Below are positions 51,901-60,208 of a stretch of DNA of 64,000 nucleotides, piece after piece. Source of the stretch: Streptomyces tardus (GTDB taxonomy: Bacteria; Actinomycetota; Actinomycetes; Streptomycetales; Streptomycetaceae). The first letter of the stretch is position 1. Each line of letters starts with the position of its first letter. Location of the stretch: NCBI RefSeq assembly GCF_018101125.2, contig NZ_JAELVF020000001.1:2399234-2463233 (forward strand). The letters run 5' to 3'. The notes beneath the pieces are model-generated. The model did not search any database and had not been told where the DNA came from. It worked only from the letters and a program-made list of their open reading frames with translations. The translations under genes were made by a program, and so were the position numbers.

Positions 51901-52608
51901 GCCCGCGGCCAGCACGGTGGTGACGATCGCGTCCACCCCGCGCAGCTCCTCGATCAGCTCGGCCTCGGGCGCGCGCAGCGAGGCGACGAACAGCGGCAGC
52001 GCCCGGCCGCCGGACTGCTCCACCGCGGTGCAGAGCGCCTCAACGAAGGCGGTGTTGCCGCTCATGTGGTGGGCGCGGTAGTAGAGCACCGCGATCAACG
52101 GGGCTGTCGCCTGCGGCGGTTCGAGACCGGAGGCGGAGCCGGCGGGGGCCGTGGCGGGGGACGCGGCGGCGGCCGTGCGCTCCAACCTGCCCCAGGTGGG
52201 GGCGGGTCGGGGCGGATCGAAGCCGTGGCCGGAGAGCAGCACGGTGTCGGAGAGGAACCGGGCCAACTGCTCCAGGTTGTCCGGGCCGCCGTGCGCGAGG
52301 TACGCGTGGGCCTCCGCCGCGATGCCGACCGGGACGGTGGAGGCCTCCATCAGCTGGGCGTCGGGGGCCTGCTCGCCGGTGAGAACGACGACCGGGCGCG
52401 GCTGCCCGCGCAGGATGTCCAGACCCTCCTGCCAGGCGCGGATACCGCCCAGGAGCCGGACGACCACCAGATCGGTGCCCTCCAACAGGCCGTCGATCTC
52501 GTCGAGTTCGATACGGGAGGGGTTGGCCAGGCGGTAGGTGACGGGCCCGTCCGCCGCGGCTCGGGCGGACAGCAGGTCCGTGTCGGACGTCGACAGCAGC
52601 AGAATCAT
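48931..52608 (-). CDS. cobN: cobaltochelatase subunit CobN
   Basis: A 1,225-aa protein matching CobN, the large subunit of the ATP-dependent cobaltochelatase that inserts cobalt into hydrogenobyrinic acid a,c-diamide in the aerobic B12 pathway. The conserved centre includes MIHLGKHGNLEWLPGK, with ligand His residues, and a TSAMRTSGDD segment. The length is in the usual 1,200-1,280 range. No CobS/CobT genes are in the window; actinobacteria use ChlI/ChlD-like partners elsewhere. ATG 52608 is chosen because it begins MILLLSTSD with an AGGAAGG ribosome site; the frame stays open upstream only through riboswitch sequence. A cobalamin riboswitch precedes it, so B12 should repress it. It ends before the terminator shared with the Rpn-type gene. 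Confidence 0.97.
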   Translation of the reverse strand: MILLLSTSDTDLLSARAAADGPVTYRLANPSRIELDEIDGLLEGTDLVVVRLLGGIRAWQEGLDILRGQPRPVVVLTGEQAPDAQLMEASTVPVGIAAEAHAYLAHGGPDNLEQLARFLSDTVLLSGHGFDPPRPAPTWGRLERTAAAASPATAPAGSASGLEPPQATAPLIAVLYYRAHHMSGNTAFVEALCTAVEQSGGRALPLFVASLRAPEAELIEELRGVDAIVTTVLAAGGATPAGASAGEDDESWDAGALAGLDVPILQALCLTSSRSAWEENDEGVTPLDAASQIAVPEFDGRLITVPFSFKEIDEDGLPSYVPDAERTARVASIAVRHARLRHVPNAEKRLALVLSAYPTKHSRIGNAVGLDTPASAVALLRRLREEGYDLGPEEGPDAVPGLESGEGDDLIRALIEAGGHDQEWLTEEQLARNPVRVPAATYRRWFAEFPAELREAVEEHWGPPPGEMFLDTSRNPEGDIVLAALRRGNLLIVIQPPRGFGENPVAIYHDPDLPPSHHYLAAYRWIGSSAAEGGFGADAMIHLGKHGNLEWLPGKNAGLSASCAPDAALGDLPLIYPFLVNDPGEGTQAKRRVHATLIDHLIPPMARADSYGDIARLEQLLDEYAAISTMDPAKLPAIRAQIWTLIQAAKLDHDLGLEQRPEDDGFDDFLLHVDGWLCEVKDAQIRDGLHVLGGAPSGPERVNLVLAILRARQIWGGTSALPGLREALGLDESAATRTSADEAEERARVLVEAMEAAGWSPDSVPSIAAAVPAEQQQAVADILAFAAREVVPRLAATTDEITRCVHALNGGFVPAGPSGSPLRGLVNVLPTGRNFYSVDPKAVPSRLAWETGQALADSLVERYRADHGQWPSSVGLSLWGTSAMRTSGDDIAEALALLGVRPVWDDASRRVNGLEPVPLAELGRPRIDVTLRISGFFRDAFPHVIGLLDDAVKLAAGLDEPAADNHVRAHTQADFAEHGDERRATTRIFGSRPGTYGAGLLQLIDSRDWRTDADLAEVYTVWGGYAYGRGLEGRAAHEEMKTAYARITVAAKNTDTREHDIADSDDYFQYHGGMVATVRALSGAAPEAYIGDSTRPETVRTRTLSEETSRVFRARVVNPRWIEAMRRHGYKGAFELAATVDYLFGYDATTGVVADWMYDKLAQTYVLDPENRAFLQEANPWALHGMAERLLEAESRGMWEKPDAQTLAALKQTLLEAEGDLEGEE

Positions 52609-52654
52609 CGCAGCGTCAAGCCTTCCTCGGGGTCCGCGCCCCGGGCGGTGGTCG

Positions 52655-52815
52655 GACGGCGGGAGTTCCTGACTCACCCGGCACGGAACGCGACGGGACG
52701 CCGAGCGTCCTGGGTCGCGCACCTGGCCGGGCACACAGTGGCGGGACCGCGCCGGGATCTCACCGGGCTTCCTCCCCTGGGTGCCGTCTTGGCGGCGGCG
52801 GGCCTCCTGGCCTGC
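52655..52815 (-). ncRNA. cobalamin (B12) riboswitch, upstream of cobN
   Basis: On the minus strand, the highly conserved core reads GGAAGCCCGGTGAGATCCCG, GCGCGGTCCCGCCACTGTG and, after a variable P8-P11 region, GAGTCAGGAACTCCCGCC (the B12-box equivalent). Spacing and order match the actinobacterial cobalamin riboswitch. Between it and the cobN ribosome site is a small CGGGG-TCCGCG-CCCCG hairpin (52628-52643), a candidate expression platform. Binding of adenosylcobalamin is expected to reduce cobN translation. Ends are approximate. Confidence 0.93.
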
Positions 52816-53189
52816 CGTACAGCATCGTACGACCAGATCGAATTCCTTGTTCCGGCCTGTGGAAAACCCCATGGGCGGACGGAGCCGATGCCTGTGGACA
52901 AGCGGCCGTCGCCCTGCCGCCGCAAGGGTGTGGGCAGGGGCGAACGCGTCCCCGGACGCGGGCGGCTCCGCTGCCGAGTTCCGGCGGCGCCGCATTTGTG
53001 TCATGAATCGGTCGCGGTCCACAGGGGGTTGTTGTCCCGCTCGGGACGTCTGCCGGAGACTCCCGGGCAGGCGGTACGGCCCGTACGGCCCGGTGTCTGC
53101 GCATCGATCCCGGGCCTCCACGGCCGCCCCGGGCCCGCCCGTCGACCACGGGTGGGCCGGGACCACGCGCGTACGACAAGGAGTCCGCT
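52816..53189. other. divergent promoter region between cobN and the secreted-protein gene
   Basis: No gene seen. Open frames here have no coding character. It should hold the cobN promoter (before the riboswitch) and the promoter of the divergent Tat-type gene, which has an AAGGAG site before its TTG. Confidence 0.5.
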
Positions 53190-53894
53190 TTGCCCGCACC
53201 GAGGGCGCACTCTCCGCACCAGACCTCCCAGCCGCCGACCCCGCTCACCCAGCCGCTCACGCCGCAGCGGTCCGCCCGCCGCAGCCTGTTCCGGGCGGGG
53301 GCGGCGGTCGCCGCGGCGGGCGCGCTCGTCGCCGCCGGCACCACCGCCCACGCCGTCCAACCGCCCGGCGTCGGCGGTGCAGCGGTCGCCCCGACCTTCC
53401 TGGAGGCCGACGACCTGCCGCCCGCCTCGACCGGATGGACCGCGGGCGAGGTCGGTGCCGGCACCGGCGACCCGCGTTTCTGCCTGCCGGAGAAGCTGCC
53501 GCAGGACGGCGCGCACCACCGCGATTTCCGTACCGAACTGGAGACCTCGGCCCACCAGTTGGTCCTCCGCGCCGAGGACACGAAGGCCGCGGAGGAGCTT
53601 GCCGACCGGCTGAACGCGGCCATCGACAAGTGCGCCTCCGACTTCGAGCAGGAGAACCCGGAGGCCACCGCCGACTACAAGGATTTCGGGGCGATCCCGG
53701 TTCGGGGCGGCGGCTGGGTGCACGGTGTGACCACCGACGTGCCGAACTCCGCGAAGGACGTCCACCTCATCGGCGTCGGTCTGAACGGCGACCGGGTCAC
53801 GGTGGTCGGCTGGGGCGAGTACGGCTCCTTCGACGACGCACCGTCGAAGGCGTTCCACAGCACGCTGGAGAAGGCGATGGTCAACCTCGACTGA
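53190..53894 (+). CDS. Tat-type secreted protein of unknown function
   Basis: A 234-aa predicted exported protein. A polar n-region is followed by the twin-arginine stretch SARRSLFRAGA (about residues 28-38), a hydrophobic Ala/Val core and an AHA cleavage site near 55, so export by the Tat pathway is likely. The mature part (about 56-234) is rich in acidic residues and includes two Cys residues that could form a disulfide. Its pattern (EADDLPP, RTELETSAHQLV, VHGVTTDVPNSAKDVHLIGVG) recalls sensor/PknH-like extracellular domains, but I do not make a firm match. TTG start chosen for AAGGAG seven bases upstream. Divergent from cobN; no link to B12 is evident. Confidence 0.78.
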   Translation: MPAPRAHSPHQTSQPPTPLTQPLTPQRSARRSLFRAGAAVAAAGALVAAGTTAHAVQPPGVGGAAVAPTFLEADDLPPASTGWTAGEVGAGTGDPRFCLPEKLPQDGAHHRDFRTELETSAHQLVLRAEDTKAAEELADRLNAAIDKCASDFEQENPEATADYKDFGAIPVRGGGWVHGVTTDVPNSAKDVHLIGVGLNGDRVTVVGWGEYGSFDDAPSKAFHSTLEKAMVNLD

Positions 53895-54136
53895 CGCGAG
53901 CGGGCCGAGTGGGCCCCGGCCCTGGTCCGTCGGCCCGCCTGCCTGCGGTCCGGCGTGGTTCGCCGCGGTCCGGCGACGGGGCTGCCGCCCGCCTGCCGAT
54001 GGCGGTACGGCCGCCCGCCGGCGGCGCCGGGCGCGGCGGCGATTGCGGCTGCCGGGTTCAGGCGGGCGGGGCGGTACGGGACGGATGCAGCCACCTCGCG
54101 GACGGGGCGTCGCGGACGCGTCGTATGCTCGCGGCC

Positions 54137-55699
54137 ATGTCAGCAGACCAGCCCGGCCGTGATTCCGCACGCGCCCAGCAGCAGCCCGCCCGGGAGCGCG
54201 ACGACGCATGTCCCGGCGTGTTGCGACTGCACACCGCTGCCGACGGTGAGCTGGCCAGGGTCAGGGTGGTCGGCGGGCGTCTGGACGCCGGTCAGGCGGA
54301 GGTGCTGGCCATGGTCGCGGAGGCGATGGGTGACGGCTGCCTCGATCTGACCTCTCGCGGCAATGTGCAGCTTCGCGGTCTCGGCCTCAGTGCGGGGCGG
54401 GAGTTGGGGCGCTGGTTGGAGTCCTGCGGGCTGATGCCCTCGCGGCGCCACGAGCGCGTCCGGAACGTGGTGGCCTCCCCGTTCGCCGGACTCGACGGCG
54501 CGGGGTCGGGTTCGCTCGACGAAGCCCTTGTCGAGTTCGATGAATTGCTGTGCAACAGCGAAGAAGCGGTGTCGCTTTCCGGTCGGTTCCTCATCGCGCT
54601 GGACGACGGCCGCGGCGATGTGGCCGGCCTCGACCCCGATGTGTGCCTCCTCCCGGGCGTCGGGGCGGAGCAGGCGTCGGGCGGAGCGTTGCTGAGCTTC
54701 GGCGGTACGGCGACGGTGCGGCTGCGACGGGCGGACGGTCCGCGTGCGGCGCTGGGCGCAGTCGAGATGTTCGTCGCCGCCGCCCGCGCGCCCCAACCGA
54801 CAGCCACATCCGCCGCCGCACCTGCCGCACCGGCCGACGCGGGGTCTTCCGCGGCCGGCGGGAGCGGTGCTCGACGCCCGTGGCGCGTGCGCGAGCTGCC
54901 TCCCCAACTCACGCCGAATTCCGGCGGGTTGAGCGCGGCGCTCGCCCAGCTGGGCATCGCCTCCACACCGGTCCCCCCGTTCGGGGCGCCGGTCGCCCCG
55001 CACTTCGTTCCGCCGCCTGCCGGTTTCGTCGAACACCCCGACGGCGGTCGTTCGCTGCACGTCCTCGCCCCGCTGGGCAGGCTCTCGGTGGCCCAGTGGC
55101 GACTGCTGGCCCGGAGCGCCGCGGCTGCCTCCTCAGGTGGACGGTTGCGCGTCACACCCTGGCGCGGCGTCGTACTGCCGGGCGTCGAGGACCCACGCGT
55201 CGCGGAGGAGCTGAAGGAAGCGGGGCTCGTCACGGGCCCCGACTCCCCGTGGCACGGCGTGACCGCCTGCACCGGCCGTCCCGGCTGCGCCTCCTCCCTC
55301 GCCGACGTACGCGCGGACGCCGCCGCCGCGCTCGCCGCGCACGTCCCCGCGCCGGACCCGGACGTCCCCGCCTCCGCCCTCGTCTCCGCGCGGCTGCCGG
55401 TGCACTGGTCCGGTTGCGCGCGCAGGTGTGGCCACCCGGCGGGGAGTTGGGTCGACGTCCTCGCCGAGGAGCCGGGCGGGTACCGGATCGCGGTGCGCGG
55501 CACCGACGATCCGCCCTCGGTCGCCGTACGTGCCGCCGCAGCCGACGAACTCGCCATCCACCTCACGGGAGCACGCTCCCCAGCCCCAGCCCCAGCAGCT
55601 GTCGGCGCCCCTGCGGCCCCGCACGACCACGCCGCGCCGGAGGCCGCACCCGAGTCGACCCCCGCCCAGCAGTCCGTACGCACGTCAGGCACGAAATGA
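54137..55699 (+). CDS. cobG: precorrin-3B synthase CobG
   Basis: A 520-aa protein of the nitrite/sulfite-reductase superfamily. CobG uses O2 to make precorrin-3B from precorrin-3A in the aerobic pathway. Two halves each carry the ferredoxin-like and catalytic fold (about 25-200 and 260-490). The [4Fe-4S] cysteines appear as ACTGRPGC and WSGCARRC near residues 377-435. Ala/Pro linkers occur at about 215-245 and 480-515. ATG 54137 is the second of two in-frame ATGs 12 bp apart; either may be used. It starts a three-gene overlapping operon cobG-cobH-cobIJ. CobG presence argues for the oxygen-dependent route. Confidence 0.95.
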   Translation: MSADQPGRDSARAQQQPARERDDACPGVLRLHTAADGELARVRVVGGRLDAGQAEVLAMVAEAMGDGCLDLTSRGNVQLRGLGLSAGRELGRWLESCGLMPSRRHERVRNVVASPFAGLDGAGSGSLDEALVEFDELLCNSEEAVSLSGRFLIALDDGRGDVAGLDPDVCLLPGVGAEQASGGALLSFGGTATVRLRRADGPRAALGAVEMFVAAARAPQPTATSAAAPAAPADAGSSAAGGSGARRPWRVRELPPQLTPNSGGLSAALAQLGIASTPVPPFGAPVAPHFVPPPAGFVEHPDGGRSLHVLAPLGRLSVAQWRLLARSAAAASSGGRLRVTPWRGVVLPGVEDPRVAEELKEAGLVTGPDSPWHGVTACTGRPGCASSLADVRADAAAALAAHVPAPDPDVPASALVSARLPVHWSGCARRCGHPAGSWVDVLAEEPGGYRIAVRGTDDPPSVAVRAAAADELAIHLTGARSPAPAPAAVGAPAAPHDHAAPEAAPESTPAQQSVRTSGTK

Positions 55700-56349
55700 G
55701 CGACTCCACAGTGTTCGAGTACGAGAAGGACGGCGCGGCGATCTACCGCGAGTCCTTCGCCACCATCCGTGCCGAGGCGGATCTCGCCGGGCTGCCAGCC
55801 GACGTGGCGCAGGTCGCGGTACGGATGATCCACGCCTGCGGCATGACCGACCTGGTGCGGGACCTCGTCCACACTCCGCGAGTCGTCGCCGAAGCCCGTG
55901 CCGCGCTCCGTGCCGGTGCGCCGATCTTCTGCGATGTCGCGATGATCGCCAGCGGCGTTACCCGCAAGCGGCTGCCGGCCGACAACGAGGTGGTCTGCAC
56001 ACTGGCCGATCCGCGGGTGCCCGAGCTCGCCGCGCGGCACGCGACCACCCGCAGTGCAGCGGCGCTCGACCTGTGGGGCGACCGCCTGGCCGGCTCGGTC
56101 GTCGCGGTCGGCAACGCACCCACCGCGCTCTTCCGCCTGCTGGAGCTGATCGACGCAGGTCGGCTGCCGCGTCCGGCAGCGGTGATCGGGGTCCCGGTCG
56201 GCTTCGTCGGAGCAGCCGAGTCCAAGGACGCCCTCGCCGACTACTCCGGCCCCCGAGGGCCGCTGGAACACCTGGTGGTACGTGGACGACGCGGCGGCAG
56301 CGCCATCGCCGTCGCCGCACTGAACGCGATCGCGAGCGAGACGGAATGA
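55696..56349 (+). CDS. cobH: precorrin-8X methylmutase CobH
   Basis: A 217-aa enzyme that moves the methyl group from C11 to C12 to give hydrogenobyrinic acid. The active-site His46 lies in [21 protein letters not shown] and the terminal [13 protein letters not shown] segment ([18 protein letters not shown], shown partly) match the family. Its length is normal. ATG in a 4-bp ATGA overlap with cobG and ATGA overlap with cobIJ, so all three are translationally coupled. Confidence 0.97.
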   Translation: MSDSTVFEYEKDGAAIYRESFATIRAEADLAGLPADVAQVAVRMIHACGMTDLVRDLVHTPRVVAEARAALRAGAPIFCDVAMIASGVTRKRLPADNEVVCTLADPRVPELAARHATTRSAAALDLWGDRLAGSVVAVGNAPTALFRLLELIDAGRLPRPAAVIGVPVGFVGAAESKDALADYSGPRGPLEHLVVRGRRGGSAIAVAALNAIASETE

Positions 56350-57932
56350 CCGATATGAACGCCGCCCGCACCTCCAGCCCCGCCACAACCGACCCCGCCA
56401 CAACTCCCGGCTCCGCGCCCGACTCCCGGGTGGCGGACGGGCCGAGCCTCGGCAGGCTGTACGGCGTCGGTCTCGGCCCGGGCGACCCGTCGCTGATGAC
56501 CCTGCGCGCGGTCGAGGTCATCGCTGCGGCGGACGTCGTCGCGTACCACAGCGCCCTGCACGGACGTTCCATCGCGCGTTCCATCGCGGCCCGGCACCTC
56601 ACCGAGAACCACATCGAGGAGCCTCTGGTCTACCCGGTCACCACCGGCACCACCGACCACCCGGGCGGCTACCGGGGCGCGATGGAGGAGTTCTACGCGG
56701 AGTCCGCCGCACGGCTCGCGGCGCATCTGGACGAGGGTCGCACGGTGGCGGTGCTGGCCGAGGGCGATCCGCTCTTCTACGGCTCCTACATGCACATGCA
56801 CAAGCGCCTGGCCGACCGCTATCCGACCGAGGTGATCCCGGGTGTCACCTCCGTCAGCGCCGCCGCCGCTCGGCTCGGTACACCGCTGGCGGAGGGCGAG
56901 GAGGTCCTCACGATCCTCCCCGGAACCCTCCCGGAGGAGGAGTTGGCCGCGCGCCTGGCCGCCACCGACGCCGCGGTGGTGATGAAGCTCGGCCGCACCT
57001 TCCCCGCCGTGCGCAGGGCGGTCGACGCCGCCGGGCGTCTGCCGGAGGCGCGGTACGTCGAGCGCGCGACGATGGTGGGCGAACGCACCGGGCCGCTGGC
57101 GGAGGCGGACGAGTCGACGGTGCCGTACTTCTCCGTCGCCGTGCTGCCCTCCCGCGTCTCCAATCCGCCGCCCGCGCCGACGCACGGCGAAGTGGTGGTC
57201 GTCGGTCTGGGGCCGGCAGGACCGAACTGGCTGACGCCGCAGGCGCGCGGCGAACTGGCCGCGGCGCAGGACCTGGTCGGCTACACCACCTATCTGGACC
57301 GCACACCGCGCCGCCCCGGCCAGGGACGGCACGCCTCCGACAACAAGGTGGAGGCCGAACGCGCCGAGTACGCCCTGGAGTTGGCACGTCGCGGCCGACG
57401 CGTCGCGGTGGTCTCCTCGGGCGATCCGGGAGTCTTCGCGATGGCCACCGCCGTGCTGGAGGCCGCCTCCGTGGAGCCGTACACCGAAGTACCCGTCCGC
57501 GTGGTGCCCGGGGTCACCGCCGCGCACGCCGCCGCCTCCAGGGTCGGCGCGCCGCTCGGCCACGACTACGCGACGATCTCGCTCTCCGACCGTCTCAAGC
57601 CCTGGGAGGTCATCGCCGAGCGGCTGCGTGCCGCCGCCGGCGCGGATCTGGCGCTGGCGCTGTACAACCCCGGCTCTCGCAGCCGCACTTGGCAGGTTGC
57701 CAAGGCGCGTGAACTGCTGCTGGAGCACCGTGCCCCCGACACCCCGGTGGTGCTCGCCCGCGACGTGGGCGGGCCAGGGGAGCGGGTACGGACCGTACCG
57801 CTGGCCGAACTCGACCCACAGGACGTCGACATGCGCACGATCCTGCTCGTCGGCAGCTCGCGCACCCGGGCCGTCCGGCGCGGCGGCCGGGATGCCCCGG
57901 CAGTCTGGACCCCGCGCAACTACCCGGTCTGA
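56346..57932 (+). CDS. cobIJ: fused precorrin-2 C20-methyltransferase / precorrin-3B C17-methyltransferase CobIJ
   Basis: A 528-aa fusion. CobI part (about 30-275) begins [18 protein letters not shown], the precorrin methyltransferase N terminus, with [13 protein letters not shown]. CobJ part (about 283-528) begins [17 protein letters not shown] and includes [11 protein letters not shown] and [12 protein letters not shown], typical of C17-methyltransferases. Both use SAM and act on successive corrinoid intermediates, and CobG works between them. Fused CobIJ is known in actinobacteria and mycobacteria. The start ATG overlaps the cobH stop; an alternative ATG lies four codons on. The C terminus is basic and ends just before a long repeat-rich spacer. 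Confidence 0.96.
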   Translation: MTDMNAARTSSPATTDPATTPGSAPDSRVADGPSLGRLYGVGLGPGDPSLMTLRAVEVIAAADVVAYHSALHGRSIARSIAARHLTENHIEEPLVYPVTTGTTDHPGGYRGAMEEFYAESAARLAAHLDEGRTVAVLAEGDPLFYGSYMHMHKRLADRYPTEVIPGVTSVSAAAARLGTPLAEGEEVLTILPGTLPEEELAARLAATDAAVVMKLGRTFPAVRRAVDAAGRLPEARYVERATMVGERTGPLAEADESTVPYFSVAVLPSRVSNPPPAPTHGEVVVVGLGPAGPNWLTPQARGELAAAQDLVGYTTYLDRTPRRPGQGRHASDNKVEAERAEYALELARRGRRVAVVSSGDPGVFAMATAVLEAASVEPYTEVPVRVVPGVTAAHAAASRVGAPLGHDYATISLSDRLKPWEVIAERLRAAAGADLALALYNPGSRSRTWQVAKARELLLEHRAPDTPVVLARDVGGPGERVRTVPLAELDPQDVDMRTILLVGSSRTRAVRRGGRDAPAVWTPRNYPV

Positions 57933-58700
57933 CCGGCCTGTTCGCGCCCGTCGCCGGTCGGGACAGCCCGGCCTCCGGGCTCCGGACCGGTCCGCCGTCG
58001 GCCCGGAGCCCCCGCCGTACGAAACCCCTCGTACGCCCGCGGCGCCGTTCGTTCCCTCCGTCATGAACGCCTTGGCCGAACCGCCGTCATGCGGCGAACC
58101 CGGGCGCCCCGCGAGCTGCTTCGGCCAACTCGAGCTCAGGGTCTCCAGGCCGACAGCGCGAACGACTGATCCCACCGTTCCCCGTGCGCCAGCAAGCCTT
58201 TGACGACGCCGTCCGAGTACGGGACCGTGCGTCGGCGCTGGCCGCTGACGCCGAACTCCGTGCCCGGATCCGCGAGTCGGGGCCGTGTGCCGACGACGCA
58301 TGTCGCGCGCGGGGCCGCACGCCGGGCTGTGCGCTGATGTCGAGTTCTGGCTTCGGGGCGGTGAACCGGCCCGCGCGCCAACTCCGAGTTTGGCGTGCGG
58401 GGGCTGTGAACCAGGGCCGAACACCGACGCTGAACTCCGTGCCTCGGGCGGTGAGCCGGGGCCGTGCGCTGACGCTGAACTCGGAGTTCGGCGGGCCCGC
58501 GCCGAAGCCGAGGTCGGGTTTGGGGCCGTGGTTCGGAGGTGTGCGTCGATCTGAAGGGCGCCCGCGGAATCGTGAGTGGGGCCCGCCCTCTGACGCTGAA
58601 ATGCGTCTTCGGGGGGCGGGGGCCGGGCCCGGAATCTGACGCTAGACGCCGCTTCCGGAGCGGGGAGTTGGGGGGCCCGGCAGCTGCTTCGCCTGTGGTG
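57933..58700. repeat. 0.77-kb spacer with degenerate repeats between convergent cob operons
   Basis: No gene supported. From about 58230 to 58650 a degenerate unit recurs about five times, with core CTGACGCTGAACTC and flanks GGGGCCGTG / GGCGGTGAACCGG. Copies are near 58247, 58330, 58420, 58466 and 58590 and differ by many point changes. Unit spacing is irregular, roughly 45 to 120 bp. No CRISPR-like regularity. Confidence 0.75.
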
Positions 58701-59447
58701 TCAGCGTGCGAGGAGCAGCCGCAGCGCTTCCTGGACGTCGGGCGCGGTGGGTACGTCTTCGGGGGCCGGAGGCCGGCGCAACAGGACGACAGGAATGCCG
58801 CGTTCGCGTGCGGCGAGCAGTTTGGGGGCGGTGGCGGAGCCGCCGCTGTTCTTGGTGACGAGTACGTCGATGTGGTGGTCGGCGAGCCGGGCCCGTTCGT
58901 GCTCCAGAGTGAACGGGCCTCGGGACAGCAGGAGTTGGTGGTGCGGTGGGCAGTCGGCCGGGTCGGGGGCGTCGACCGAGCGGATGAGGTACCAGAGCAG
59001 GGGCGCGCGGTCCCGGAAGGGTCGCAGCTCTCCACGTCCGGTGGTGAGGAAGGCCCGACGACCCAACTCCGGTAGCAGGGAGGCGGCTTGGGCGAGCGAC
59101 TCGACCTCGTGCCAGCGGTCGCCGGCCTCCGGGCGCCAGGGCGGGCGGCGGACGGCGAGCAGCGGGACGTCGGTGTCGGCGGCGGCGTGTGCCGCGTTGC
59201 GGCTCATCGTTGCGGCGAAGGGGTGGGTGGCGTCGACGAGGGCGTCCACCCGGTGCGCCCGGAGCCAGGAGGCCAGCCCGGCGGCACCGCCGAAACCGCC
59301 GACACGCACGCCGCCGCCCGGCAGGCGGGGACGGGACACCCGCCCGGCCAACGAACTGGTGACCTTCAACTCCGGTCGTTCCGCGAGGAGTTCGGTGGCG
59401 AGGTGACGGGCGTCGGCGGTGCCGCCCAGAATCAGTACATGCTTCAC
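58701..59447 (-). CDS. cobK: precorrin-6A reductase CobK
   Basis: A 248-aa NADPH-dependent reductase that converts precorrin-6A to precorrin-6B. The N-terminal glycine-rich ILGGTADAR binds the nucleotide. LVDATHPFAATMSRNA, TTGRGEL and VTKNSGGSA are conserved family motifs and together are diagnostic. GTG start in a 4-bp GTGA overlap with cobM. It is the last gene of cobL-cobM-cobK. Confidence 0.96.
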   Translation of the reverse strand: MKHVLILGGTADARHLATELLAERPELKVTSSLAGRVSRPRLPGGGVRVGGFGGAAGLASWLRAHRVDALVDATHPFAATMSRNAAHAAADTDVPLLAVRRPPWRPEAGDRWHEVESLAQAASLLPELGRRAFLTTGRGELRPFRDRAPLLWYLIRSVDAPDPADCPPHHQLLLSRGPFTLEHERARLADHHIDVLVTKNSGGSATAPKLLAARERGIPVVLLRRPPAPEDVPTAPDVQEALRLLLAR

Positions 59448-60208
59448 AGCGCCGCGCAGCCTTCCGCGGGGCGGTCGCGGCCCGGCGAGTAGAGATGGCT
59501 GTCGGGGAAGGACTCGGCGCCCAGCGTCCGCCCGACGATGATGACCGCGGTGCGCACCAGCCCTGCCTCCCGCGTGAGTTCGGCGATGTCGGCCAGGGTT
59601 CCGCGCAGTACGACTTCGTCGGGGCGGCTCGCCATGGCGACGACCGCGGCGGGGCACTGCGGGCCGTAGTGCGGCAGCAGCTCGTCGACGACCGTCTCCA
59701 CATGCCGGGTTGCCAGATGGAGCACGAGCAGTGCGCCGCTGCGCCCCAGGGTGGCGAGGTCCTCGCCCGGCGGCATGGCAGTGGCGCGACGGGCGATACG
59801 CGTCAGGACCACGGTCTGCCCGACCTCAGGAACGGTCAGCTCCCGCTTGAGCGCCGCAGCCGCGGCGGCGAACGCCGGTACGCCGGGGACGACTTCGTAG
59901 GGCACGCCGGCCTCGTCCAGTCGCCGCATCTGCTCGGCGACCGCGCTGAAGACCGAGGGGTCGCCGGAGTGCAGTCGGGCGACGTCGTGACCGGCCGCGT
60001 GGGCTGCGGTCAACTCCTGTGTGATGCGGTCCAGATCGAGGTTGGCGGTGTCCACCAGCCGTGCGTCCTCCGGGCATTCGGCCAGGAGTTCCCTCGGCAC
60101 CAGGCTGCCGGCGTACAGGCAGACCCGGCAGGACGCGAGCGTGCGGGCGCCGCGCACGGTGATGAGGTCGGCAGCGCCGGGGCCCGCGCCGATGAAGTAC
60201 ACGGTCAT
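59444..60208 (-). CDS. cobM: precorrin-4 C11-methyltransferase CobM
   Basis: A 254-aa SAM-dependent precorrin methyltransferase. VYFIGAGPGAADLITVRG is the typical N terminus of the family, RLHSGDPSVF holds the GDP motif that binds SAM, and YEVVPGVPAFAAAAA is the next conserved loop. It methylates C11 of precorrin-4. ATG overlaps the cobL stop by 4 bp, and its stop overlaps the cobK start, so the three are coupled. Confidence 0.96.
   Translation of the reverse strand: MTVYFIGAGPGAADLITVRGARTLASCRVCLYAGSLVPRELLAECPEDARLVDTANLDLDRITQELTAAHAAGHDVARLHSGDPSVFSAVAEQMRRLDEAGVPYEVVPGVPAFAAAAAALKRELTVPEVGQTVVLTRIARRATAMPPGEDLATLGRSGALLVLHLATRHVETVVDELLPHYGPQCPAAVVAMASRPDEVVLRGTLADIAELTREAGLVRTAVIIVGRTLGAESFPDSHLYSPGRDRPAEGCAAL

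Noticed and set aside
52660..53199. N-terminal extension of CobN through the upstream open frame
   Set aside because: The extension would translate the cobalamin riboswitch and the divergent promoter; MILLLSTSD starts with a ribosome site and the expected family N terminus.
58230..58650. CRISPR array or IS remnant in the cob spacer
   Set aside because: Repeats are degenerate and unevenly spaced, no terminal inverted repeats or transposase fragment could be read.
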